From NCBI RefSeq assembly GCF_030546645.1, contig NZ_JAUOTO010000012.1, positions 119,156 through 183,155 of the forward strand: a stretch of DNA of 64,000 nucleotides. Reading direction: 5' to 3'. Position 1 is the stretch's first letter; every line of letters begins with the position of its first letter. The notes beneath the pieces were generated by a model. The model was not told the origin of the DNA. It ran no database searches and was given only the letters and a program-made list of their open reading frames with translations. The position numbers and the translations under genes are program-made. Of this stretch, positions 34,133 through 43,340 are shown piece after piece. Origin of the DNA: Flavitalea plasmicola (GTDB lineage: Bacteria; Bacteroidota; Bacteroidia; Chitinophagales; Chitinophagaceae).

Positions 34133-34702
34133 TCAGACATACTGCTTTAAAAAGACTATCAATTCCTGAAAGTTCGGCATATAAGGTTTCACCGGTGTAT
34201 CATAGGAGCAATTTTCCAGCTGACGTACCGCTTCGCTGACCGTCACAATCTGCGTCAGTTCGCCGATGAAAATAATTGCCGCATCCATCAGGTTCAGATC
34301 ATTCAAACTCTTCTTCGATTTGATGTCGAACAGGAGCGCTTTGCCCGTCATAGAATCGATACAATAGACTTTGTAAATATCCGTCGGCTTTCCAACCAAA
34401 TGCACTTTGTCAACCAGGAAGCTTTCTTTCAAAAAATTCCAGCGCTCCGTCCGTAGCACAGCAAATCGCGTCTCCACATCCAATGTGTCGACAACTGTTG
34501 CCCGCTGCATTTCATATTGCCGAAGCATTTTTTTTAGCACCGAGTCGGTGCCGCCCCGGCTGGTGCGAAATTGTAAGTAAGAAATTACTTCTTCTTCGGA
34601 CTTATTGGAAGGGAACCCCGGATCTCCCTGAATATCGCGGCAAAGGTCGCCCATGGGCGTATTCTGCGCGAGATTAGACTTAATAAATTCTACAATAGTC
34701 AT
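34133..34702 (-). CDS. YozE/SAM-like domain protein
   Basis: A 189-aa protein. Residues 1-50 (FIKSNLAQNTPMGDLCRDIQGDPGFPSNKSEEEVISYLQF) have the spacing of the YozE SAM-like helical domain: GDL, D..FP and a following helix ending YL. The remaining ~135 residues (VDKVHLVGKPTDIYKVYCIDSMTGKALLFDIKSKKSLNDL) are predicted beta-rich and unrecognised. It is the first gene of the three-gene operon; its stop is immediately followed by the glycosylase-like gene. It could be an adaptor or DNA-recognition protein (inference). Confidence 0.6.
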   Translation of the reverse strand: MTIVEFIKSNLAQNTPMGDLCRDIQGDPGFPSNKSEEEVISYLQFRTSRGGTDSVLKKMLRQYEMQRATVVDTLDVETRFAVLRTERWNFLKESFLVDKVHLVGKPTDIYKVYCIDSMTGKALLFDIKSKKSLNDLNLMDAAIIFIGELTQIVTVSEAVRQLENCSYDTPVKPYMPNFQELIVFLKQYV

Positions 34703-34821
34703 GATAAAGATGGAATTGAACCAAACAATTTACTTATTTTGTCTAAGACCACCACACTTTTGACGCACCAGGAGCAAAAGCCATGCATGACCGGTTGGCC
34801 GTCATTTCCTGATGGTTGATT

Positions 34822-35055
34822 TTAAGGAAGTTCTCTAAACTCATTCGTTTGTTCCAATAGGATATAGGCCCGCCGGTACTGCGTATTAGAAAGCACCTGA
34901 TTAAAATCCCGCTGATCAACGGGTAAACCGGCTCTGACCCAATTGTCCTGATCGATCCGGAACAAATAAGGATTGACCTCGAACGTCGGACGCCCGTCAT
35001 AGGTATGATAATACCCCAGCGTGTAATGGGCCAGCAGGCCGCCCTTCAGCATCAC
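34822..35055 (-). CDS. Small orphan ORF, 77 aa, possibly a gene remnant
   Basis: An open frame that starts with GTG-ATG and ends ILLEQTNEFRELP. It contains GYYHTYDGRPTFEVNPYLFRID and DNWVRAGLPVDQRDFNQVL, which have globular composition and host-like codons. There is no recognised family. The surrounding 34,703-35,309 interval otherwise holds no gene. It may be the tail of a decayed protein or a real small protein of the island. Confidence 0.35.
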   Translation of the reverse strand: MMLKGGLLAHYTLGYYHTYDGRPTFEVNPYLFRIDQDNWVRAGLPVDQRDFNQVLSNTQYRRAYILLEQTNEFRELP

Positions 35056-35309
35056 TTCCCGCTGACGCGGAAAGACTGAACGGTGTTAGCGGGTTAAGCT
35101 CAACTGATACTATTGGGGCATCGGCGACAATCTCTATGGATCCCAGGATTCCCGGTACTGGGGCTTGGTCCCGGAAAATCATTTGATCGGGAAGGTATTG
35201 GCGATTCTGTGACGGAGATCTATTTCCATTCCGGGTGGATTAAGGCCGTTTCAGTAGAACTAGTGCCCTCGCGTTTGACACTTTTAAAACGCATCAATAA
35301 TTCCTTATG

Positions 35310-37655
35310 TCATGTTGGCTCCTTTAACGGATATAAGCGTATTGATCCCGTTTTAGTCTCCCAATAGGAGCCTGAGTTGCTTCTGTCAGGGAATTGCCCA
35401 TTTTCGGGGCAGGTTAATAGTTCAGCAAGAACTAATGTCGCTTCACCGAAGGAAGTGACATCTTTGTCGCTGACTAGCGAACCATCATAGTTAAAATGGG
35501 CACCCACCCAATTGCGGATGATTGCGAGTTCCTTTATTTCATCCACGAGGGATCTTAGCTCGGTCTCTTTTTGGAGCGCAGTAGGGAGATATTTTCCGGT
35601 TATTGCATCTTTTCCGAATTGTTGAATTTTTAGTGCCCCGATCAACTTTTTGGATAGCGAATCTAAGAGCTCGCGAAGCTGATAGTCGTTCTTTGGTTTG
35701 CGTGGAATTCGGCAGCCATAGAGTAGAGAAAGAAAGTCAAGGATATTCTCAAGGATGATGCCAGCCGCGCTGACAATTTTCTGGCGGTCGAAATACTTGG
35801 GGTCGGCCAGCGCAGCACGGAGTTCGTCGATAGCGACTTTCCCGTTTTGCACGCGGATACCGCTATCTAGAGACCAGGACCTCAACTCCACAAAATGGAC
35901 CTTGCTGGCAGGCGCACGGTTATAGCGGTATCGGTCCCGCCATGGACGATAGTGGGTCGTAATGAGGATATGCGCAAATTCACTGCACTCATCGTGTAAA
36001 AGTTCTACGAACCGGTCGAGGTGGTTTTCGTCCACGGACATCACGACGTCGTCCAGGATGAGGATCGAGTTACCCACGCCATATCGCTTTGCCAAGGCAA
36101 GAAAGACGGTGATGCCGAGAGTATCGAGATGACTTTCGCTATACACCGATTGCGGGGTCACCGCTTTTTTCGAATAAAAGTCTGCATTGAGTTCGAGCGA
36201 GGCTTTGGTGGTCTTTTTAAGAGTCAGGGAAATGCCGCCCAGGGACTCCCGCGGATGAATCTTTTGATACAGCCGGTCCACTTCGGAAGAGATGGAGGTG
36301 AGTTCGCCCTGGATAAAGTCTTTCCGAGCATTTTCGACGACCTCTAGGGTACTTTTCATAGCCTTGGACAGTTTGTCGGTCCTTCCAATCTTTACCCGAG
36401 AGTCTTTGATGGCCTGATATTGGCCCTTGATGAGATTATTTTGGTCGATGGCGGTTTTTATTTTCTCGACGACCGGCTTTTGGCTTTCCAGAGTGCTAAG
36501 GAGGTGATCGCTGATCTTCAGGTATCGATCGATCTTTTCACCCTCTAGGATATCTGTATATAGAAAAGATAGTTTAGCTGTCAAGGCAGAATAGCCGGGT
36601 TCGCCAGCCGCGGCCATCGACTTTTCCAGTGTGACTAACTTTTGGTAGAGGGAATGGCGGGAGGATTCAAAGACCTGTGTTTTTCCGTCCTTGTCCTGTC
36701 GGGCGGCCCTAAATTTCTCTGTGAGCGATTTGATGAGCTCCATCGACTCAATTTTTTTTGAAAGCGATTCCAGCACGGTCTTGCGTTCTATAGTGTTGTC
36801 ACAAACGGGGCAGGATTTTACTTCTTGTTTTTCCGAAAGGTAATTTTTTGCGCTTTGTAATACAGCCAACAGATCCTTATGAGCGTTTTTGTCTTTTTCC
36901 ATTGCTAGGTGTAGGGCTTCATCCGCTGTTTTCAGGTTTGTTTCCGAATCGGTAAGGGACTTCCGGTCATTCGCCAACTTTGCTTGGTGTTCTTGTACCA
37001 TGGACGCGTTTTTTTGAATGGCCTGGAGAAATGCATATTTGGCTGTTTCGGCGCTGATATCCTTTGCAGATTCCTTTTTTGCCCATTCTTCCCAGGATTT
37101 GCCGGGTACTCCTTCGGCTGTCCAGGCTTTCTCGAGGGTTTGTATTGCATTGGTAAGCGTGGCGATTGCGGTGTTGAGTTCAGTCTCAGTCTCTTTTTGT
37201 GCCTTGCGCAAACTGTCCTCGCACCGGGAAATGTTGGCTACGTCGATGTAGGTCGAAAGTTTTTCGTATCGTTTGGAGGGCTGTTCCTCGATCAGCTGCG
37301 TAATTTGGCTTCGCCGCAAGTGCCGGACGGTCGGGTGCCCGGTGGCGGGATTCTTCTCAAAAGCACCGGCGCGGGACATTTTCGCGGCGAAAGCACCGGA
37401 ATCTGTGGTCAATAGGATGGATACATCTTCGGGTTTCTTATCGACGGACGCGAAGAAGGATTTATCGATCGAAGATTTATCCTCTAACGAGCCGTGCTGA
37501 GGGGTGCAAAGACAAACGATACTATCTGCAATGGTTGATTTGCCATTTCCATTCTCACCAAAAATCATAGTGATGTTCTTGGCCGGGTCAAATTCTAAAA
37601 GCAAGGGCTTTGTTGCTCCCCTGAATGCAGTTATCTTTAAATTATTTAGCTTCAT
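35310..37655 (-). CDS. SMC/RloC-like ATPase with zinc hook and C-terminal HEPN-type motif
   Basis: A 781-aa protein. Walker A GENGNGKST is at residues 33-41. Long coiled-coil arms meet at a zinc-hook CPVC (Cys282, Cys285). A signature-like SESHLDTLG comes before Walker B LILDD (about 531-535), and an H-loop-like ITTHYRPW follows. This is the Rad50/AAA_13 architecture. The last ~200 residues are helical and carry RNWVGAH (Arg714-His720), an exact RNx4H match to the catalytic motif of HEPN ribonucleases. ABC ATPase plus zinc hook plus HEPN is the layout of the anticodon nuclease RloC, though overall identity to RloC cannot be judged here. The start overlaps the 64-aa gene by 14 nt, and the SNF2 helicase lies upstream of that. 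Confidence 0.8.
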   Translation of the reverse strand: MKLNNLKITAFRGATKPLLLEFDPAKNITMIFGENGNGKSTIADSIVCLCTPQHGSLEDKSSIDKSFFASVDKKPEDVSILLTTDSGAFAAKMSRAGAFEKNPATGHPTVRHLRRSQITQLIEEQPSKRYEKLSTYIDVANISRCEDSLRKAQKETETELNTAIATLTNAIQTLEKAWTAEGVPGKSWEEWAKKESAKDISAETAKYAFLQAIQKNASMVQEHQAKLANDRKSLTDSETNLKTADEALHLAMEKDKNAHKDLLAVLQSAKNYLSEKQEVKSCPVCDNTIERKTVLESLSKKIESMELIKSLTEKFRAARQDKDGKTQVFESSRHSLYQKLVTLEKSMAAAGEPGYSALTAKLSFLYTDILEGEKIDRYLKISDHLLSTLESQKPVVEKIKTAIDQNNLIKGQYQAIKDSRVKIGRTDKLSKAMKSTLEVVENARKDFIQGELTSISSEVDRLYQKIHPRESLGGISLTLKKTTKASLELNADFYSKKAVTPQSVYSESHLDTLGITVFLALAKRYGVGNSILILDDVVMSVDENHLDRFVELLHDECSEFAHILITTHYRPWRDRYRYNRAPASKVHFVELRSWSLDSGIRVQNGKVAIDELRAALADPKYFDRQKIVSAAGIILENILDFLSLLYGCRIPRKPKNDYQLRELLDSLSKKLIGALKIQQFGKDAITGKYLPTALQKETELRSLVDEIKELAIIRNWVGAHFNYDGSLVSDKDVTSFGEATLVLAELLTCPENGQFPDRSNSGSYWETKTGSIRLYPLKEPT

Positions 37656-37836
37656 CGGTTGGCGTATTTTGCTTGTTAACTTCTTCCTCGAGATAGAGTT
37701 TCCAATCGGATTCGCGGAGTGTTCCCTGGCCGATAGCTTGGGTGAATTTTTTCTCAGCTGCTGGGTCGATCAACTTCAAGCGGAGGAGTTCTTTGGTGAT
37801 TTGTACGGCCAACAGCTCATTGGGATTCTGGTTCAT
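37642..37836 (-). CDS. Small linker protein of the helicase/ATPase operon, 64 aa
   Basis: A 64-aa mainly helical protein (MNQNPNELLAVQITKELLRL) without a recognised domain. It starts 7 nt after the helicase stop and ends 14 nt inside the ATPase gene, so it is translated as part of the same operon. The C-terminus is acidic and flexible (EVNKQNTPTDEAK). Its position suggests a stable component, adaptor or inhibitor of the system (inference). Confidence 0.7.
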   Translation of the reverse strand: MNQNPNELLAVQITKELLRLKLIDPAAEKKFTQAIGQGTLRESDWKLYLEEEVNKQNTPTDEAK

Positions 37837-37843
37837 TGGCTTA

Positions 37844-40720
37844 CTATTTAATGGTCCATTTTATTGTATAAAGGGATTCTTCGGTTATTGTCTGTTGGAG
37901 TCTTTGCTCGATTTGACCAAGCAGTTTGTCTTTGCTCAGTTCGATCTCTTTGGCCGCACCATCATATTCACGCCAAGATCCGTCGCGCTTTGATTCAAGT
38001 TCTTTTCGTTGCTTTTCCAATGCCAGTTTTTCGGCGAGGTCAGGCGACAGTCGGGCTTGTTTCCTGATGGTGGTGATCTGTTCGTCTAGTTCCTTTAGTG
38101 CGACTTTCAAAGAATTTCGTTTATCTTCTCCCCAATGATCCAGCTTTTCAATCTCGATCTCAAAATAGTTTGCGTTTCGGACGCGAATGTCTTGCAGGAT
38201 GTTTTGTTTGCTGTTTTCCAACAAGGTCTCGAGTTGTCCCAGTTCCGTGTCGTCTGGGTCGATCGTATTTGCTATCACCCCCGCAGAAAGGGAAAATAGT
38301 CGGTAGCATTGGTCTTGATCCAGGGGGCGACCGTCGTCGATGGTCCCGGCAATCAAGAGGTGGTCTTCCGCGTCAAACGTAGTAACGGTCAGGATAGCGA
38401 TCTTTAGCCAGCCGCTTTTGCCGACAAGTGGGGAGAGAATGGAGATTCGTTTGGCATTGTTGGAATAATCAAAACATAGTTCGGCAGTTGGGAGGTAATT
38501 GGATTTACATTTGTCAATGATCGCCTGGGCCAGCGGGTGATTGATGCGGTAGGCGTTTGCTTTATCGACATTCCTGCCGATCTTGTAAGGGCCGGGATGG
38601 ATTTGGGATCCTTCGAAGGGATTTTGCAACAACGTGAAGGAATGCTCGTCGGAGGCGTATTCAGCATGTCCGCCGAGGCAATACCTGGTGATATTCCAGA
38701 GCCAGCTTTCATATTTTGTTAGGTATTCCTTGCTTTCCTGCAGGTTGATCTTTAACTTTTCATGCACTTCCTCGTCGAAATTTTCCAGTAGACTTTGTCT
38801 TGTCCGGTGCATGGACTCGCCGATCGTCGCTTCTAATTCGGATTGAAGTTGATTAAAGGCCGTCGCAATCTGGTCGGGTGTCCTGCATTCCTGGAAGATG
38901 AGCGCAATGCGTTTTTCAAAATCTACCCCGCTTTCGATACTTCCGAGTACCTCATCGCTTGCGCCGAACACCCCGCTGAACAGGTTGAATTTCTGTTCGA
39001 GTAGTTCATATACCCGGACATCGGCTGCATTCGCTCTGTTAAGAAAGTTGACAACCACGACATCGAATTTTTGGCCATAGCGGTGACAGCGGCCAATACG
39101 TTGTTCGATGCGCTGAGGGTTCCAAGGGAGATCGAAGTTGATGACAAGCGAACAGAACTGCAGGTTAATACCTTCGGCTGCGGCTTCGGTGGCGATCATT
39201 AGGGTGGCGTGGTCCCTGAAGTACTCTACCAGCGCGGCCCGCATGTCGGCCGTTCGGGAACCGGTCACCTTATCTGTCCCCTTGTGGCGCTCCGCCCAGT
39301 CCTGGTAGATCGCCCTAGAGCGCTTATCGTTGTTCGTGCCGTTAAATAGGACTACCTGACCGGAATACCCCTTGCTTTCCAGATTGGCCCGGAGATATTC
39401 CTGTGTCCTCGTACTCTCTGTGAAAATGATCGCTTTTTTAGGAGCGCCGAGTCTGTCCACCTCATTGAATCCTTTTTCAAGGGCGGTGAACAGCTTTTCG
39501 CCCTTTGAATTCAAGGTGATCGAATTCGCCAGTTGAGCAAAGGATTGCAGCGAATCGATCTCGCTTTGTATGTTCGGAACGTCATTCTCCGCTACCTCGC
39601 CGCTCGATGGTAGTAATTCACCTTCCTCCAACCATTCGTCTTTGAGCTCTCCGAAGGACTCAAAATCCGCCGCAATCGAGTCTTCGATGCTTTGTTGATG
39701 AAGACGTTGGATCATGCCGGCGAGTTTTGCGGCAAGGGTTTCCAGCGTACCAGATATGGCATAAGTGGAGGATGCAAGGAGCCGTCGTAAAATGAGCGTC
39801 ATCAGTTTGCGTTGGCTGGCGGGGAGGGCATATAAATTATCCCGTTGTAAATATTCGGTAACTAGGTCATAGAGACGTTGTTCATCATCGGTCGGATAGA
39901 ATTCCTCGACCAAGGCTATCCGGTTTGTGTATTTGATATATTCCAACACTTGGCGGCGGAGCGTTCGCTTGCAGACGGGTTTAAGCCGGTCTTTTAACTC
40001 GTTGAATGAGGTGGGGTCGACGGCGCCATTTAGCCGATTGTATTGTGCCCTAAAACTCCGTTGATCGCCAAAAATATATTCGTCGACGATACTGACTAAA
40101 CCATAAAGCTCCAGCAGGCTGTTTTGAAGCGGCGTAGCCGTAAGCAGAATCTTCGGGGCATCTGCAAGGGATTTTTTTATCGATTGCGCAATCTTGTTTC
40201 CCGGTTTATACACGTTGCGTAGGCGGTGGGCCTCGTCTACGACCACCAAGTCCCAATCGATTTGCTGGATGAATGTTTCTTTGGCCCGGGCGAATTGGTA
40301 GGAGCAAATGGTGATGGCACTTTGTGTGAAGGGATTTCCACTGCCTCTTCTTACCGTTTCGCTAAAGGATTTTGCTTCCAGAATAATGGATGGGAGAAAG
40401 AACTTATCGAGCAGTTCCTGACTCCACTGTTTTCTAAGATTCGCCGGGGTGATGACTAGTATGCGTCGTTTTCTCTCGGCCCACTTTTGAGCAATCACGA
40501 GGCCGGCTTCAATGGTTTTTCCCAGACCGACCTCGTCGGCTAGGATCGCCCCTTTTGACAGTGGGGAGCGAAAGGCAAAAAGTGCGGCTTCAACCTGGTG
40601 TGGATTGATGTCCACCTGGGCATTGACGAGGGTAGAGGCTAATTTTTGGATACCATCGGAGAAACTTCTTCTGGTAAGCTCATAGGCGATGTATTTGGCG
40701 TGATAAGGGGTTAAAACCAT
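37844..40720 (-). CDS. SNF2-family helicase/translocase
   Basis: A 958-aa SNF2/RapA-type ATPase. Motif I is ILADEVGLGKTIEAGLV, motif II VVVDEAHRLRN, motif III LLTATPLQNSLLELYG. The C-terminal helicase lobe has KAIIFTESTRTQEYL, ATEAAAEGINLQF and NPQRIEQRIGRCHRYGQ. The last ~100 residues are coiled coil (LDEQITTIRKQARLSPDLAEKLALEKQRKELESKRD; heptad pattern). Such proteins move along double-stranded DNA without strand separation. SNF2 genes are frequent in phage-defence loci such as DISARM, but no methylase, DrmA/B or PLD protein is present here. It starts the operon with the 64-aa protein and the HEPN-type ATPase. Confidence 0.9.
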   Translation of the reverse strand: MVLTPYHAKYIAYELTRRSFSDGIQKLASTLVNAQVDINPHQVEAALFAFRSPLSKGAILADEVGLGKTIEAGLVIAQKWAERKRRILVITPANLRKQWSQELLDKFFLPSIILEAKSFSETVRRGSGNPFTQSAITICSYQFARAKETFIQQIDWDLVVVDEAHRLRNVYKPGNKIAQSIKKSLADAPKILLTATPLQNSLLELYGLVSIVDEYIFGDQRSFRAQYNRLNGAVDPTSFNELKDRLKPVCKRTLRRQVLEYIKYTNRIALVEEFYPTDDEQRLYDLVTEYLQRDNLYALPASQRKLMTLILRRLLASSTYAISGTLETLAAKLAGMIQRLHQQSIEDSIAADFESFGELKDEWLEEGELLPSSGEVAENDVPNIQSEIDSLQSFAQLANSITLNSKGEKLFTALEKGFNEVDRLGAPKKAIIFTESTRTQEYLRANLESKGYSGQVVLFNGTNNDKRSRAIYQDWAERHKGTDKVTGSRTADMRAALVEYFRDHATLMIATEAAAEGINLQFCSLVINFDLPWNPQRIEQRIGRCHRYGQKFDVVVVNFLNRANAADVRVYELLEQKFNLFSGVFGASDEVLGSIESGVDFEKRIALIFQECRTPDQIATAFNQLQSELEATIGESMHRTRQSLLENFDEEVHEKLKINLQESKEYLTKYESWLWNITRYCLGGHAEYASDEHSFTLLQNPFEGSQIHPGPYKIGRNVDKANAYRINHPLAQAIIDKCKSNYLPTAELCFDYSNNAKRISILSPLVGKSGWLKIAILTVTTFDAEDHLLIAGTIDDGRPLDQDQCYRLFSLSAGVIANTIDPDDTELGQLETLLENSKQNILQDIRVRNANYFEIEIEKLDHWGEDKRNSLKVALKELDEQITTIRKQARLSPDLAEKLALEKQRKELESKRDGSWREYDGAAKEIELSKDKLLGQIEQRLQQTITEESLYTIKWTIK

Positions 40721-40994
40721 AATCGACCGGTGATTGTTTGGCTACATCTAAACTGAAAACCGACAAAATTACCTTAATAGGGTAATAGATTATATAAATG
40801 AGATATATAGGTTAGGCCGGCGGACGAAGTTTAATCTTTGGAGGACGAACTGATCGCATGCTCTAAAGTTAACAACATTGATAATCAAAATATAAAACGA
40901 AAATCTATACCAATAGCCCATCTATGCGCCATGAACTAATGAGGCTTCTGGCGTTTGCTCCTAAATATGTAGTTTTATTTATTAACCCCCGAAT
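40721..40994. promoter_or_regulatory. Divergent promoter region
   Basis: AT-rich 274-bp interval between the leftward SNF2 operon and the rightward 716-aa gene. It must contain both promoters; no clear TAnnTTTG element or palindromic operator was identified. Confidence 0.4.
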
Positions 40995-43145
40995 ATGGAT
41001 TCTACAACTGGCAAACGAACGCTTGGAATTATGGCCTACGGGTCTTTGATCAATAATCCCGGAGATGAAATAGCTAAACATATTGTAGACAGGATTGCTT
41101 GTCAGACGCCTTTTAAGGTTGAATATGCCCGGTTGAGTCGAACCAGGGATAACGCGCCAACCTTAATACCTGTTACAGGAGGTACCCCCGTTAATGCCAT
41201 GATCCTTGTTCTTGACGATGAGACAAGCATCGAACAGGCGACTTCGATGCTTTGGAGAAGAGAACGAAACAAGGTTGGATCAGGAGAGCAATACAATCGA
41301 TCAGATGAAAAGAATAGGGATGCGGTCACTATTGAACGGATTGATGGCTTCCAGGGAGTAGAAACGATTCTTTACACAAAGATTCCATCGAATATGGGTA
41401 TTTTAAATACCCCACCATTATTGGCAAATTTTGCCATCAAATCCATATTGAATAAGGCAGGAGCTGAAGGACGTGATGGGATTCGCTATTTAAAAGACAA
41501 TATCGATAACGGCGTCCTTACCCAACTTACGGCTGCATATAGAGACCATATTTTGCAACAGACAGGTACAACTAGTCTCGGTGAAGCTATTACTAAACTT
41601 GACGCAATGAGACCACGCTATCTCAAGGATAAACAGGAATGGGCCGATTTTGAGGTACAAATACGGGATATAACTGATCTTATACATGAATATGGCATTA
41701 AGACTACATTCACAACTGATTTTGAGCAATATGATCAGTTGAAGCAGGCAATAACAGAGAGAAAGGAGGATTTTATTGGTAATGTTCATAAGGGATTTAA
41801 AATGGGGCAGGAAAAGGCTTTAAACCTGATTCTGCAAATTCAAGATGAAAGGGAAGCCAATAACGCCGCTTTGAAAGCAGCCAGAAAACAAAAAGATAAG
41901 GGGGCTCAGACAAAGATCAACGGTAATATGAAAGCCTTGGATGTAAAAGAAAATATTCTCCGGCATTTGATGGACTCGATAGTTTGGCAATTGATCAAAG
42001 GTCAGACTTATATTTCAAGGCGCCTTTATAATGGTGTTGGAGGAGAGAAGAAGCTTCGAGACACTAATTTCGAATCCGTTAGGTTTGTCGCTGCTGAAAT
42101 CAACAAAAAACCTACGGATTTTGCTTTGATAACGGACCTTACCGGTTATGTTCAGGCAGGCGACCTCTTATGCCTTATTGACGGCAAGTTAACTATTCAG
42201 GAAGTGAAAGAAGGGACTAGAAATCACCAAATCCTAGAAATGCTGGGAGAAATGACTAAAGAGGAAATGACACCCGAACAACTTTATAAGAAATACCATT
42301 TTTCAAAAGACGACCTGGACCAATTGGAGCGACAGTTTAAACAAATGATGGTATTACAGAATATTGCGGACGTCGTCAATAAAGATGAAGGAATCGATAA
42401 TTCGACAGGCCGGCCGATATCTATCATCACACCTGAAGAACCAACGCCCAGATATACGGACAGACTAATTAGGCTCCGTGAAGAACTTGATAAAAATAAT
42501 ATGCTGGCTTATGATTATATCGACAATTGTTTGCATATAGGCTTATTCAAAGGCGACTTCCGGGACCAGGGGCGGACGGTATTGAAAGCATTGGCACAGG
42601 TCGAATCTGAGAAGTACATTCTAATGGACATACGTATGGTCTTTGAGTCTCTATATAAGCCAATCTTTACCTTGCCTTTTGCGAAGGAGTTTATTTTTGA
42701 TTTGATGTTTGGTCGTGTGTTTCTTCTTTTTTTGATCGATATTGAAAAATATATGGCATTGGCCGAAGAATTTCAACTCTCGGCAAGATGGGCAACCCGG
42801 AAGGAAATGGGACGCGTCAAGGCCATGACCAAAAAAGGTGACATTTTTGAGTTTCAAAACCGGGGAATATTGATAAGTACGATGGCACTGAAAGACATTC
42901 ATATGGCTGAAAGAGAATCTTGGCTTGGATCTGGAGTGTTTATGAAAATGACCTTTGAACAAATTTACCCTTCATATACAATGTATTCATCCTGGTATAA
43001 TTTGATGCCTCCTGAAGCGACTGACAAAAATAGCTCATCTTCTTTAGCCAAGGCCCTTCCTGATGCAGTCATTCCGGAGACTCCACCCCCTAGCAATTCA
43101 GATGAAAGCGACCCGTCTTCATCTGAATCGAGGCGAGACCCGTAA
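40995..43145 (+). CDS. GGCT-like domain fused to a PD-(D/E)XK-like region, 716 aa
   Basis: The N-terminal ~150 residues resemble a gamma-glutamylcyclotransferase-like fold: LGIMAYGSLINNPGDEI (AYGSL at 14-18), PFKVEYARLSRTRDNAPTLIPV and an acidic LWRRE helix. The middle is helical and charged (about 180-340). Around 385-410 the sequence AGDLLCLIDGKLTIQEVKEG gives Asp390 followed by Glu403-Val-Lys405, the D-x12-ExK core of PD-(D/E)XK nucleases. The C-terminal ~300 residues are helical with a Ser/Pro/Asp tail and unrecognised. The coding sequence is visibly AT-richer than its neighbours, which suggests separate acquisition. I know of no described protein with this combination; nuclease activity is inference from one motif. 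Confidence 0.6.
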   Translation: MDSTTGKRTLGIMAYGSLINNPGDEIAKHIVDRIACQTPFKVEYARLSRTRDNAPTLIPVTGGTPVNAMILVLDDETSIEQATSMLWRRERNKVGSGEQYNRSDEKNRDAVTIERIDGFQGVETILYTKIPSNMGILNTPPLLANFAIKSILNKAGAEGRDGIRYLKDNIDNGVLTQLTAAYRDHILQQTGTTSLGEAITKLDAMRPRYLKDKQEWADFEVQIRDITDLIHEYGIKTTFTTDFEQYDQLKQAITERKEDFIGNVHKGFKMGQEKALNLILQIQDEREANNAALKAARKQKDKGAQTKINGNMKALDVKENILRHLMDSIVWQLIKGQTYISRRLYNGVGGEKKLRDTNFESVRFVAAEINKKPTDFALITDLTGYVQAGDLLCLIDGKLTIQEVKEGTRNHQILEMLGEMTKEEMTPEQLYKKYHFSKDDLDQLERQFKQMMVLQNIADVVNKDEGIDNSTGRPISIITPEEPTPRYTDRLIRLREELDKNNMLAYDYIDNCLHIGLFKGDFRDQGRTVLKALAQVESEKYILMDIRMVFESLYKPIFTLPFAKEFIFDLMFGRVFLLFLIDIEKYMALAEEFQLSARWATRKEMGRVKAMTKKGDIFEFQNRGILISTMALKDIHMAERESWLGSGVFMKMTFEQIYPSYTMYSSWYNLMPPEATDKNSSSSLAKALPDAVIPETPPPSNSDESDPSSSESRRDP

Positions 43146-43340
43146 GATTATTGCCAGCTTAGCCTAGCCGGTCGTTGAACGGATTAGCCTCGGGAATTAG
43201 TGCTTTTTTCTAGCGGGTCACCTACTGCTGAATGAAGGTTCATTAGAGCAACACTATACCCCCGCAATTCTTTACCGGTAACCACTCCTCAACATTCCAA
43301 CTATACGGTAAAATCATCAATTACTAGAACCTGTAATAAT

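Noticed and set aside
37844..40720. SNF2 gene as part of DISARM or a 7-deazaguanine (Dpd) system
   Set aside because: No methyltransferase, DrmA/B, PLD, TGT-like or other partner genes of those systems are present in the island.
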